The translations under genes were made by a program, and so were the position numbers. From positions 1-35,640 of the forward strand of contig PNMW01000060.1 of the NCBI GenBank assembly GCA_013823855.1: a stretch of 35,640 nucleotides of DNA, read 5' to 3'. Under the pieces are notes generated by a model, which worked only from the letters and a program-made list of their open reading frames with translations, was not told the origin of the DNA and did not search any database. Shown here piece by piece: positions 1 through 8,799 of the stretch; position 1 is the first letter of the stretch, and the number at the start of each line of letters is the position of its first letter. The DNA comes from Lysobacteraceae bacterium. GTDB taxonomy: Bacteria; Pseudomonadota; Gammaproteobacteria; Nevskiales; Nevskiaceae.

Positions 1-1
1 C

Positions 2-1426
2 ATGTGGGCGGTCTACCTGATCCCCACCGGCGTCATGCTGATCGCGATCCTTCTGTCCTACCTGCCGCCGCCGAAGAACATCGATGCGATCGTCGGTGGC
101 GAGCGCGAGAAGGGCATACACAAGGTCCAGAAGGTGCTGCTCAATGCGATGGCCAAGGTGACGTACGGCAAGCGCGCCGAGTACACCCTGGTCGTGGTCA
201 CGGCGTTGACCACTGCAGCAATCATGCTGGCGTTCCGCATTGCCATCGGCAATCCGGTGGAAGGCAGCAACCTGCTGTGGGACAAATCGGAGTTCAATAC
301 GGCGGTCCGCGACATCAACAACCATTTTCCTGGCGTGAACTCGCTCGAAATCATCTTCGAGCAGAAGGACATGGAGAACATGGAAAGCCGTGCGACGCGA
401 TCGGCGGAGGTCTATGCCTTGTCGCAGACGATCCAGAAGGCGGCCGAAAGCGCAGCTCAGCCGGCGCGTGCCACGCGTTCGTTCTCGGACATCATGGAAG
501 AGGTCAATCGCATCTACTCCGGAGGCCACCCGGCCTGGATGTCGATCGATCCGGATGAGGAGTCGGTCAAGGCCGCAGGTACCTCGGTCGCCTTCGGCCA
601 GAACCCGCTGAACTTTGCCGACATGACCGACTTCCGCTATCGCCACTCCACGGTGTCGCTGTTCTATCGCGACAACAAGCAGGATACGGTGAACAACGCG
701 CTCGCCGTCGCCCGCAAGGTGGTCAACGAAGTCGGACTCGATCACAAGAACGTTCGCATCCGCCTGGCCTCCGGCACCATTGCGCTGCAGGAATCGATGA
801 ACAGCGTGGTGCAGCGCTATCACTGGATTCTGGTCGGCCTGTGCTGCGTGGCGATCTTCATCATCGCAACCTATGCCTATCGCTCGATCGTGGCGGCGAT
901 CATCCTGCTGGTGCCGACCTTGCTGTCGAACTTCTACCTGCTGGCGACGATGCACATGATGGGGATCGGTCTCGACATCAACTCGGTGCTGGTCACCGTG
1001 CTCGGTGTCGGCGTCGGTATCGACTACGGCATCTACTTGCTGTCGCGCATCTGCGAGGAGTATCACGCCCAGGGTTCCGACTGGGGGCGTGCGATCACCC
1101 AGTCGATGGTGACCACCGGCAAGGCGATCATGTTCACTGCAACGATCATGCTAGTCGGCATCCTGCCTTGGTATTTCCTGTCCGATCTGAAGTTCATGGC
1201 CGACATGGGCCTGCTGCTTGCCGCGATCATGTTGATCAACATGGTACTTGCACTGATCGTCCTTCCGCTGCTGGTCTGGATCGTCAAGCCGCGGTTCGCC
1301 ACCAGGACCGATTTGATGGTCGGCGAAGGTATCGATCTGTCCCAGTTTGAAACCTCAGGCAGCAAGGACATCACACACCCCGGGGTGGGGCATGACAAGG
1401 ACATGGTTGTCCTTGCCAATAAATAG
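2..1426 (+). CDS. MMPL/RND-family transporter, C-terminal part (5' end outside window)
   Basis: This is the C-terminal half of an RND/MMPL-type inner-membrane transporter. The frame is open at the left edge, so the ATG at base 2 is probably internal. Visible parts are the end of one membrane segment (about residues 3-22), a cytoplasmic linker, a membrane segment at about 60-82, and a periplasmic loop of roughly 190 residues. A final bundle of about five hydrophobic segments (about 272-430) includes the glycine-rich GVGVGIDYGIY stretch typical of RND proteins. Full-length relatives have about 750-850 residues. It lies directly upstream of DUF1329, YCF48-like and DUF1302 genes, a recurrent set in Pseudomonas-like and Solimonas-like bacteria. 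Family membership is clear. The substrate is unknown, and a lipid or hydrophobic compound is my inference. Confidence 0.88.
   Translation: MWAVYLIPTGVMLIAILLSYLPPPKNIDAIVGGEREKGIHKVQKVLLNAMAKVTYGKRAEYTLVVVTALTTAAIMLAFRIAIGNPVEGSNLLWDKSEFNTAVRDINNHFPGVNSLEIIFEQKDMENMESRATRSAEVYALSQTIQKAAESAAQPARATRSFSDIMEEVNRIYSGGHPAWMSIDPDEESVKAAGTSVAFGQNPLNFADMTDFRYRHSTVSLFYRDNKQDTVNNALAVARKVVNEVGLDHKNVRIRLASGTIALQESMNSVVQRYHWILVGLCCVAIFIIATYAYRSIVAAIILLVPTLLSNFYLLATMHMMGIGLDINSVLVTVLGVGVGIDYGIYLLSRICEEYHAQGSDWGRAITQSMVTTGKAIMFTATIMLVGILPWYFLSDLKFMADMGLLLAAIMLINMVLALIVLPLLVWIVKPRFATRTDLMVGEGIDLSQFETSGSKDITHPGVGHDKDMVVLANK
1396..1415 (+). other. Hairpin at the 3' end of the RND gene
   Basis: CAAGGACA and TGTCCTTG form a perfect 8-bp stem with a TGGT loop, inside the last codons of the transporter gene. 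No T-run follows, so it is not a standard terminator. It could stabilise the upstream message or set different expression levels within the cassette. The role is inferred only. Confidence 0.4.
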
Positions 1427-1518
1427 AAAGGTTTGTCAGTACACCGGTTTGTCGTCCCCGGTACTCGATCGGACGGTAAAAGTGCAGTGACGCTCGCAAG
1501 CGAAATGAGGAGAACTCA

Positions 1519-2916
1519 ATGAGAATCAGAAAGTACGACGTAGATTACGGCCGTCGAAAGCTGATGGAGTCCGTCGCCTACGGTCTTGGTGGTGGCGTGT
1601 TGATGCCGCTCGACAAGCTGTATGCGAAGGAAATCGACAACATCAGCAAGGCGTATCCCGAGGAAATGCTCTCGATCGAGGTACAGAGCAAGGGTAAGGT
1701 CAAGGTTGGCGACTACATCACCAAGGACAACGTCGAGTACGTCAAGCATCTGCTGGATCCGGGTGCCATCGAGCAGATCACCGGGCCGGAAGGCCGCAAG
1801 ATCCGCATCAAGGCGCCGACCACCAACCCGCGCGACCTGGTCGCCGCGACCTACTATGACGCCACCGTCGCCGACGTGAAGTCCGGTCACCGCGCCAAGT
1901 GGGACGCCAACGGCAACCCGGTGGACCAGAACGGCAATCGCTGGCAGGGCGGCCTGCCGTTCGTCAACGCGAAGGATGGCAAGGAAGTCTGGTGCAACAT
2001 GGGCATGAGCATCGGCCGCGCCGATGCCGCTTGCTACGTGATTGAGCAGAAGGACTACGGCACCGACGGCAAGCAGGAATACCACTACAACTTCCAGTGG
2101 GTGGAGCTGAACAGCACCGGCCGTACCGATCGCAAGGTGTTCAAGGGCCTGGATAGCGAACTTCGTCGTCAGAGCGTGTATTTCGCGGCCGATCCGGACG
2201 TGCGTGGCACCTCGTTCCTCAGTGTCTGGGATTACGACCAGCGCAAGATCCCCGGTCTGTATGGCTACCTGCCGTCGTTCCGCCGCGTTCGCCAGTTCCC
2301 GGCCAACCAGCGCTTCGAGCCGCTGGTTCCGGGGGCCGTCTGGTTCCTGAGCGACCCGTGGGCCGCCGGCGACCCGTTCCTGACCTGGGGCAATCACAAG
2401 ATTGAGGAGCGCAAGCCGATGCTTGGTCCGTGGTCGTCCGAGTTCGAACGTCATGACGACAACTGGGAGCCGCCGCGTCAGAAGGACAACCCGAAGTTCT
2501 TCGACATCGCCTACGAAATGGCGCCGGACGTGATCGTCACCAGCTGCGAGCCGACCGGCTATCCGCGTTCGCCGGTCTCCAAGCGCGTGGCCTATGTCGA
2601 CGCCCGCAACAACATGGCCGCCAGCAATATCCGCTACGACCGTCAGGGCAAGCTGTGGTCGAACTTCGAAATGGCCCACGGCCAGTTCAAGGGCGGCGGC
2701 AAGGACGGCAAGCGCTTCATCAAGAGCGCCGATGGCGTGAACCCGGGCTGGTCCTGGACGTACGTGCACATCTACGACTTCCAGAACCGGCGCATGTCGC
2801 TGTGCAACCACAGCAAGGGTGCAGCCGGTGTCATCGCCCGTTTCGATGCGGATCCGGAATGGCTGTTCAACACCTACTGCACGCCGCAGGCGTTGCAGGC
2901 GCTCGGCCGCGCTTGA
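1519..2916 (+). CDS. DUF1329 family protein (LolA-like envelope protein)
   Basis: A 465-residue protein of the DUF1329 family, often annotated as outer-membrane lipoprotein-sorting protein because of a LolA-like fold. Length fits the family (about 450). The N-terminus has GRRKLM followed by a weakly hydrophobic stretch, so a twin-arginine-type export signal is possible. Start choice: ATG with GAGGAG about 8 bases upstream. It lies 92 bases after the RND gene and before the YCF48-like and DUF1302 genes, which suggests one operon. A periplasmic carrier between the RND pump and the DUF1302 outer-membrane barrel is a plausible job, but it is inferred from context. The substrate is not visible from sequence. 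Confidence 0.88.
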   Translation: MRIRKYDVDYGRRKLMESVAYGLGGGVLMPLDKLYAKEIDNISKAYPEEMLSIEVQSKGKVKVGDYITKDNVEYVKHLLDPGAIEQITGPEGRKIRIKAPTTNPRDLVAATYYDATVADVKSGHRAKWDANGNPVDQNGNRWQGGLPFVNAKDGKEVWCNMGMSIGRADAACYVIEQKDYGTDGKQEYHYNFQWVELNSTGRTDRKVFKGLDSELRRQSVYFAADPDVRGTSFLSVWDYDQRKIPGLYGYLPSFRRVRQFPANQRFEPLVPGAVWFLSDPWAAGDPFLTWGNHKIEERKPMLGPWSSEFERHDDNWEPPRQKDNPKFFDIAYEMAPDVIVTSCEPTGYPRSPVSKRVAYVDARNNMAASNIRYDRQGKLWSNFEMAHGQFKGGGKDGKRFIKSADGVNPGWSWTYVHIYDFQNRRMSLCNHSKGAAGVIARFDADPEWLFNTYCTPQALQALGRA

Positions 2917-3000
2917 TGCTGCTCAGCTGAAGTGACCCTCCGTGTGGCGGCGGCCGCGGCCGCTGCCACCTCTTTCACCTGAATACCGGTGGCTTCCGCC

Positions 3001-4041
3001 ATGAAGCGTTCTGCGCGCGGCACATTTTTCAATTCCGTCTTCCTGGGGCTGCTTGCGCTCGGTTTTCCTTCGGCCTGGGCGGCTGAAGCCGGCAGCCGCG
3101 CGATGACCCAGATGACGCCACACGATCGCTTGTATGCCGTCGCTTTCGGCAAGGACGTTGGTGTGGCGGTCGGGCATGCGGGCCTCGTCCTGGAGACCAC
3201 CGACGGCGGCAAGACCTGGTCCAAGGCTGCCGAGCAGCCGCCGACCCAGCTGGCGATGCACGGCATCGCGATCGTCGGCGATCGTTCCATCGCCGTAGGG
3301 CAGAAAGGCCTGGTGCTGGTCCGTGACGGCCGCGGCGCCTGGCGCCAGGTCGACAGCGGCACCGACATGCGGCTGCTGCGGGTCGGACTGAACAAGAACG
3401 GCATCGCGGTAGCCGTGGGTGCTTTCGGCACCTTGCTGAAGTCGACCGACGGCGGCGAGACCTGGGCGTCGATCGCGCCGAACTGGGCGGAGCTCTACAA
3501 GTCCGGCGACGGCAGCGACGAATTCGCCGCCGTGCGTGACGAGCCGACCAACTATGTGGTCAAGGTATTCGACGACGACTCGATTCTGATCGGCGGCGAA
3601 TATGGCCAGATCAATCACTCCACCGATGGTGGTGCGACCTGGAGCCCGGTGTTCCAGGCGCAGAGCGATGAAAGCGGCACGATTCCGCCGACCATCTTCG
3701 GCATGAATGTCCGCGATGACGGCGTCGGCTACGCATCCGGTCAGGACGGATTGATCCTGAAAACCGTGGATGCCGGCAAATCCTGGACGCGTCTGACCTC
3801 GGGTTCGAAGGCCAGCCTGTTCGATATCGATTCGACGGCCGATGGCCGGGTGATTGCGATCGGCATGCGTGCGGGGCTGGTCAGTAGCGATGGCGGCAGC
3901 AACTGGCAGTCACTCCACGCGCTCGATCTCAGTCTGAACTGGTACTCCGGACTGTCGCGCGGATCCAGCACGCCGGGAGATGCACTGTTTGCAGTAGGGC
4001 ACAGCGGAAGAGTCCTGAGTCTTGCGCTCGGGAACCGCTAG
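3001..4041 (+). CDS. YCF48-like / BNR-repeat beta-propeller protein, secreted
   Basis: A 346-residue exported protein with at least five sialidase-type Asp-box or YCF48-like repeats: TTDGGKTWS, STDGGETWA, STDGGATWS, TVDAGKSWT and SSDGGSNWQ. They are spaced as in a six- or seven-bladed propeller. A Sec signal peptide is clear: a basic start, a hydrophobic core around VFLGLLALGF and a cleavage site near AWAAE. I chose the ATG at 3001. An in-frame GTG at 2989 is possible, but it lengthens the basic region and lacks a better ribosome site. The family includes the plant and cyanobacterial photosystem II assembly factor YCF48. In heterotrophs these proteins recur next to RND, DUF1329 and DUF1302 genes, probably as periplasmic scaffold or assembly factors (inference). 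Confidence 0.86.
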   Translation: MKRSARGTFFNSVFLGLLALGFPSAWAAEAGSRAMTQMTPHDRLYAVAFGKDVGVAVGHAGLVLETTDGGKTWSKAAEQPPTQLAMHGIAIVGDRSIAVGQKGLVLVRDGRGAWRQVDSGTDMRLLRVGLNKNGIAVAVGAFGTLLKSTDGGETWASIAPNWAELYKSGDGSDEFAAVRDEPTNYVVKVFDDDSILIGGEYGQINHSTDGGATWSPVFQAQSDESGTIPPTIFGMNVRDDGVGYASGQDGLILKTVDAGKSWTRLTSGSKASLFDIDSTADGRVIAIGMRAGLVSSDGGSNWQSLHALDLSLNWYSGLSRGSSTPGDALFAVGHSGRVLSLALGNR

Positions 4042-4083
4042 AGAACAACAAGCAACACAACTGAAAATCAGGGGAGAACGATC

Positions 4084-6168
4084 ATGAAGCGACTGTCGCG
4101 CCATCACGTCTGGGCGCTCGCGGTGCTGTCCGCATACCTGCCGGCCGGGGCAGTACATGCCGAAGAGGAGAGCTTCCTCAGCGGCATCTGGGAACGCACC
4201 TCGATGAATACGGTGTTCCGTACCGATGCCTCGTATCGCACGACAGGCATGCGGAACCAGTACAACCAGACCGGCGCTCCGTACCAGAACGTCGGCGTTG
4301 CGCGTCAGGCCTATGTGCCGCCGACGCTGCTCCTCGGTGTCGGCAGCCCGGATGGCCCGTTCCCGGGACTGCTTCCGGCAACGAACTGGAATGTTCCGAT
4401 TCCCAACGGCATTCCCGGCGTTGTCACCAGTGACGTGGTGCGTCGCAGCGACTTCATTCCTGATCGCAACCAGGAGCTGAACTACTTCACTTTCAAGATC
4501 TCCAGCGAGATCACGACCAAGTTCAGCGACAACTTCCAGTTCATCGCGCGTGTTCGCGCGATCTTCGATCCGCGTCTGTACGACGGCTTCAACTCGGCGG
4601 ACGTGGCCCAGTTCCAGGGCGGCATTCCGGATGGCGGCGGCTATCGCGGCGACGATATCGGCACCCCGAACTACTTCGGCGCGAAGGCGCGCAACGGCAA
4701 GAACATCAACCCGCTCGAACTGTCGAGCCGCAATTACATGGTCGACTTGCCGACCTTCATCCTCGATTACAAGTACGACAACATCAACGTCCGTGTCGGC
4801 AACCAGCAGATTGCCTGGGGTCAGGCGATCTTCCTGCAGACCTTCGACATTCCGAATGGCCTCGACTTCCGCCGCCATCTGATTCTCGATCGCGCGATCG
4901 AAGAGTTCGAGGACGAGCGCGTGCCGAAGCTGTCGATCCGCGCGACGATGCAGGCGACCGACGCGATCGTGGTCGACGCCTATGCCGGCAAGTTCCAGCC
5001 GTCGATCATTCCCAACCCGAACACCAGCTTCAACGTCGCACCGGCCCAGTTCTACAAGCCGCTCGACAACTACTACCTGCACAACTATGACTGGAAGATC
5101 GACTACGGCATGCGTGCCAAGGCCGATTACGGTCAGTGGGGCTGGTCGGCATTCGCGGCAAGCCGCTATAACCCGCTGGGTGCATTCCGCTGGGCCAAAT
5201 CCGGTATCAACAAGGGTCTGACCGGCGGCTTCGGCGCACTGGTCGAATCGGCGTACATGCTCAAGGTGCCGGGTTGCAGTCCGGAAGCCTACAACCCGTC
5301 GCTGTGCCGCAATTACGACAGCGTCGGCGCCGCGCTGGCGGAATCGCCGTTCACCGTTGCTCCGGCGGGCGTGTACTCGGGCGACGAGTGGTTTGCCGCC
5401 GCCGGCAGTGTCCGTCTCGCCGGTCTGGACGCGCTGAACACGGTGATCGCGGAGTTCCCGGCGCTGCAGGACATCTACGCGTCGAGCGTCAACGACATCG
5501 ACGAGGCGAAGAACCTGCTGAACACCTTCTTCCTCGGTTCCGGTGGCAGCTTGAGAGGCACCATCGAGCGCGAGTACTTCCGCGAGGAAGTGTTCGGCCT
5601 CGGCGGCAGCTACGTGACCTCGTCCGACAACGAGTGGCTGAATGAAATCATCCTGAACGTGGAAACGCAGTACACGCCGAAGCGTGTATTCACCAATCCG
5701 AGCCTCAGCGTCGGATTCCTCAAGGATGACGAGTACATCGTCACCGCGGTGGCGGAGAAGTGGACGCGCTGGTCGGCAGCGTTCCCGGCGGCCTACCTGG
5801 TGTTCGAATACCAGCACCGCAGCGACAGCGACCTCATCGGCCTGAATCTCAACGGCTACAACGGTAACGATGGCAGCGCGCAGCAGTCGAAGAATGCCTC
5901 GGGCATCGGCAGTGCGAACTACCTGGTGTTCGCCGGCTTCCAGCCGGTACCGAACCGCACCTTCGTGTTCGAGTGGGCCTTCCTGTGGGATATCCAGGGC
6001 GGCCTGCTGGCCCAGCCGGAAGTGCAGTGGAATATCGGCAACGGCCTGATCATGGAAGTGTTCTACAACTACACGAACGGCCATCTGTACAGCAATCCGA
6101 ACAAGAACCTGATTCGCGCGATCGATTATGCGGATGAGGTTGCGGTGCGCTTCACGTACCAGTTCTGA
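4084..6168 (+). CDS. DUF1302 family outer-membrane beta-barrel protein
   Basis: A 694-residue DUF1302 protein. It starts at an ATG with GGGGAGA about 7 bases upstream and has a Sec signal peptide ending near AGAVHAEE. The mature part is rich in alternating aromatic strands (for example VRVGNQQIAWGQAIF), and the chain ends in RFTYQF. A terminal Phe with this pattern is the usual BAM recognition signal of outer-membrane barrels. It is the last gene of the envelope cassette and is followed by a strong hairpin. Family knowledge: DUF1302 and DUF1329 genes co-occur, often near genes for use of hydrophobic carbon sources. A role as outer-membrane exit or entry pore for the RND system is inferred. 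Confidence 0.88.
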   Translation: MKRLSRHHVWALAVLSAYLPAGAVHAEEESFLSGIWERTSMNTVFRTDASYRTTGMRNQYNQTGAPYQNVGVARQAYVPPTLLLGVGSPDGPFPGLLPATNWNVPIPNGIPGVVTSDVVRRSDFIPDRNQELNYFTFKISSEITTKFSDNFQFIARVRAIFDPRLYDGFNSADVAQFQGGIPDGGGYRGDDIGTPNYFGAKARNGKNINPLELSSRNYMVDLPTFILDYKYDNINVRVGNQQIAWGQAIFLQTFDIPNGLDFRRHLILDRAIEEFEDERVPKLSIRATMQATDAIVVDAYAGKFQPSIIPNPNTSFNVAPAQFYKPLDNYYLHNYDWKIDYGMRAKADYGQWGWSAFAASRYNPLGAFRWAKSGINKGLTGGFGALVESAYMLKVPGCSPEAYNPSLCRNYDSVGAALAESPFTVAPAGVYSGDEWFAAAGSVRLAGLDALNTVIAEFPALQDIYASSVNDIDEAKNLLNTFFLGSGGSLRGTIEREYFREEVFGLGGSYVTSSDNEWLNEIILNVETQYTPKRVFTNPSLSVGFLKDDEYIVTAVAEKWTRWSAAFPAAYLVFEYQHRSDSDLIGLNLNGYNGNDGSAQQSKNASGIGSANYLVFAGFQPVPNRTFVFEWAFLWDIQGGLLAQPEVQWNIGNGLIMEVFYNYTNGHLYSNPNKNLIRAIDYADEVAVRFTYQF

Positions 6169-6181
6169 GTTGCCCTTGGCG

Positions 6182-6213
6182 TCGGCACCGACGGCGTATG
6201 CCGTCGGTGCCGA
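6182..6213 (+). terminator. Perfect 14-bp hairpin after the DUF1302 gene
   Basis: Two 14-base arms around the loop GTAT pair perfectly, starting 13 bases after the DUF1302 stop. The T-run expected of an intrinsic terminator is absent, so this is either a U-poor terminator or a 3' stabilising hairpin. Its position at the end of the cassette favours transcript-end function. Confidence 0.6.
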
Positions 6214-6760
6214 GGTCTGACGGATAGTTCTCCGCCGGGAGCGTCGGTCGCTTATCCGGCAGTCCGGGAAGCTGGAAGCTCCACCTGAGCACGGGCATTG
6301 CCGCGCTGGCGGCAAGCCCGCAGTTGCGTGCTCGGTCGTGATGTCCGTTCCAGACCATGACCTATTGCGGTCCGTCGCAAGCGGCCGCCGTGCGTTGTCG
6401 GTGCTGGCAATGGCGTGGTGACGCGTTGCCGGGATTCCAGTTGCCGGTGTCCGCCGGGCGCTGGACGTGTTCGGCGCCGCGCCGCACGACCTTGAATCAT
6501 TTGTTCTTTTGGCTTGGCTGGATCGGCCCCTCCCCGGTCCGGCTGCTTGACACCGTCAGACTGCCTCCCTGACGGCATTGGCCATCTCGGCCACGGCGGG
6601 CGCGCATACCATCCCATGTCGCCCGCTGCTTCTTTTGTGGACGGTCGATATCCGGGGCAGGCCGCGTTCCGGTCGCCTGGCCGTCGCGACATTACTTGTC
6701 CGGCGGGCAACGATTCCTGCGGCCGGTCGCGCCCTTCCCGCCGCCTGTTCAATCGCGGCC
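6214..6760. other. Non-coding stretch between convergent genes
   Basis: I see no supportable gene here on either strand. Short open frames exist but lack ribosome sites and have the Arg/Ala/Pro-rich look of shadow frames. The stretch separates the DUF1302 gene from the 3' end of the minus-strand GspE-like gene. No clear terminator for the latter was found. Confidence 0.5.
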
Positions 6761-8581
6761 TCAGCCGTGACTGCCGGCGGCGACGCCGAGCACCTCCTCG
6801 ATGCTGGTGGCACCGGTGGCCACCTTGGCGCAGCCGGCGATCCGCAACGGCATCATGCCTTCCTTGAGTGCCTGTTCGCGCAGCGCGATCAGGTCGGCGT
6901 CGGCGCCGATCACCGCGTTCAGCGTCTTCGACATCGGCATGATCTCGTAGATGCCGACGCGGCCCAGGTAGCCGGTCTCGCGACACTCCAGGCAGCCCAC
7001 CGGCACGAATACCGTATCGGGCTTCGCCACCAACGGGTTGCCACCGCTGAGTTCGGCCCAGCGGCGATCGTCGATCGCGGTCTCCTGCTTGCAGTGCGGG
7101 CACAGCCGCCGCAGCAGACGTTGGGCAACCACCCCGATCAGGGTCGACTTGATCAGATAGCCGGGCACGCCGAGATCGAGCAGCCGGGTGATCGCGCTGG
7201 GTGCGTCGTTGGTATGCAAGGTCGACAGCACCAGGTGGCCGGTCAGCGCCGCCTGGATGGCGATCTCCGCCGTTTCCAGATCGCGGATTTCGCCGACCAT
7301 GATGATGTCCGGATCCTGACGCATCAGCGCACGGATGCCCTCGGCGAAGTGGAGATCGATGTTCGGCTGCACCTGCATCTGGTTGAAGCTGGCGTCGACC
7401 AGTTCGATCGGATCCTCGATGGTGCAGACGTTCACCTGCGGCGTCGCCAGCTGCTTCAGCGACGAGTACAAGGTCGTGGTCTTGCCCGAGCCGGTGGGCC
7501 CGGTGACCAGCACGATGCCGTTCGGCTGCTCGATCATCGCCCGCCAGGCGCTCGCTTCCCTGTCGTTGAAGCCGAGCTGGCGGAAATCCTTGACCAGCAC
7601 CTCCGGGTCGAAGATGCGCATCACCAGCTTTTCGCCGAATGCGGTCGGCAGGCTGGAACAGCGCAGCTCGATTTCCTTGCCGTCCGGCGAACGGGTCTTG
7701 ATCCGGCCGTCCTGCGGCTTGCGTTTCTCGGCGACATCCATGCGACCCAGGATCTTGATCCGGCTGGTCACGGCGGTCATCACCGTCGCCGGGATCTGGT
7801 AGACCTCGTGCAGCACGCCGTCGATGCGGAAGCGGACATTGCCGGTGTCGCGGCGCGGCTCCAGATGGATGTCGCTGGCCCGCGATTCGAAGGCGTACTG
7901 CAGCAGCCAGTCGACGATGTTGACGACATGGGAATCGTCGGCGCTCAGCTGGCCGCGCTTGCCGAGATCGGTCAGCTGCTCCAGCGAACGCTGGCCGCCG
8001 AATCCGACCAGCCGGGCGCGCTCCTCGCCGCTGGCCTTGACCGAGCGGGCCAGCGCGTAGAACTCGACCAGATAGCGTTCGATGTCGAGCGGATTGGCGA
8101 CGACCCGTTTCACGTCGAGCTTCAGCGCCTGCCTGAGATCGGGCACCCAGTCGAAGATGTATGGCTCGCAGGTGGCGATGGTGACCTCGGTCGCCGTCAC
8201 CTTGACCGGCAGGATCTTGAGCCGTGCGGCGTAGGCATACGGCATCACCGTGGTGATCTTCGCGACCTCGATCGCCAGCGGGTCGATGCGCAGATAGGGC
8301 AGCCCGGCGCGCCCGGCCAGCCATTGGGTCAGCGCTTCAATGCCAAGCTTGCGGCCCGGCAGTTGCGGGTGTTCCCAGTCGCAGCCGGCGATCCGCGCCA
8401 GCGGGTGCGGATGCTCGCCGCGCGCCGCCGGGCGGGAGAGCAGCGCCTTGGCGGCTGCGGTCGTGGTGAGGCCATCGGCAACCAGGGTCGACAGCACCGT
8501 TTCCAGCACCAGCGGCTGGTCCTGCGCAGCGTTTCCGGGGGCTGATGAAACGCGGGGTGAATTCAGGCCGTTCATGGTCAT
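6761..8581 (-). CDS. GspE/PilB-family ATPase (type II secretion / type IV pilus assembly)
   Basis: About 606 residues. The order is an N-terminal MshEN/GspE-N-type region, then the SRASDIHLEP motif, Walker A GPTGSGKTT, an Asp-box region around CTIEDPIEL, Walker B IIMVGEIRD, the His-box STLHTND, and a tetracysteine zinc site made of CPHC and CLEC. All hallmarks of a functional secretion or pilus polymerisation ATPase are present. The start is uncertain. I used the ATG at 8581 (MTMNG), but the frame is open to an ATG at 8626 and neither start has a good ribosome site. No other type II or type IV pilus genes are adjacent, so it is an orphan in this window. Whether it serves pili or secretion cannot be told from sequence alone. 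Confidence 0.9.
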   Translation of the reverse strand: MTMNGLNSPRVSSAPGNAAQDQPLVLETVLSTLVADGLTTTAAAKALLSRPAARGEHPHPLARIAGCDWEHPQLPGRKLGIEALTQWLAGRAGLPYLRIDPLAIEVAKITTVMPYAYAARLKILPVKVTATEVTIATCEPYIFDWVPDLRQALKLDVKRVVANPLDIERYLVEFYALARSVKASGEERARLVGFGGQRSLEQLTDLGKRGQLSADDSHVVNIVDWLLQYAFESRASDIHLEPRRDTGNVRFRIDGVLHEVYQIPATVMTAVTSRIKILGRMDVAEKRKPQDGRIKTRSPDGKEIELRCSSLPTAFGEKLVMRIFDPEVLVKDFRQLGFNDREASAWRAMIEQPNGIVLVTGPTGSGKTTTLYSSLKQLATPQVNVCTIEDPIELVDASFNQMQVQPNIDLHFAEGIRALMRQDPDIIMVGEIRDLETAEIAIQAALTGHLVLSTLHTNDAPSAITRLLDLGVPGYLIKSTLIGVVAQRLLRRLCPHCKQETAIDDRRWAELSGGNPLVAKPDTVFVPVGCLECRETGYLGRVGIYEIMPMSKTLNAVIGADADLIALREQALKEGMMPLRIAGCAKVATGATSIEEVLGVAAGSHG

Positions 8582-8799
8582 CTTGGACGCTCGGGAAATC
8601 GCTGTTACGTGGGGTGACGCCCGCATTTTCAGCTAATAAACTGATCGTCCAATTCGCAAACCGCGTGACAGGGTACGACTGATTACGGCTATTGCCGAGT
8701 TCCCTGCCGCGCCTCGGACGAGGACGTCTGGATGAACGATACAAAGACTTTCGATTTCTTGGTCCACGGCCTTCGGCCACTCACCGGGACAGGCGACGC

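Noticed and set aside
3910..6315. 801-codon open frame on the minus strand opposite the DUF1302 gene
   Set aside because: It is antisense to a clear signal-peptide-bearing barrel gene, has an Arg/Val/Asp-rich composition typical of a high-GC shadow frame and shows no family motif.
6252..8545. 690-codon (minus) and 655-codon (plus) open frames over the GspE-like gene
   Set aside because: The third frame carries all ATPase motifs (Walker A/B, CPHC/CLEC); the other two are composition-driven shadows.
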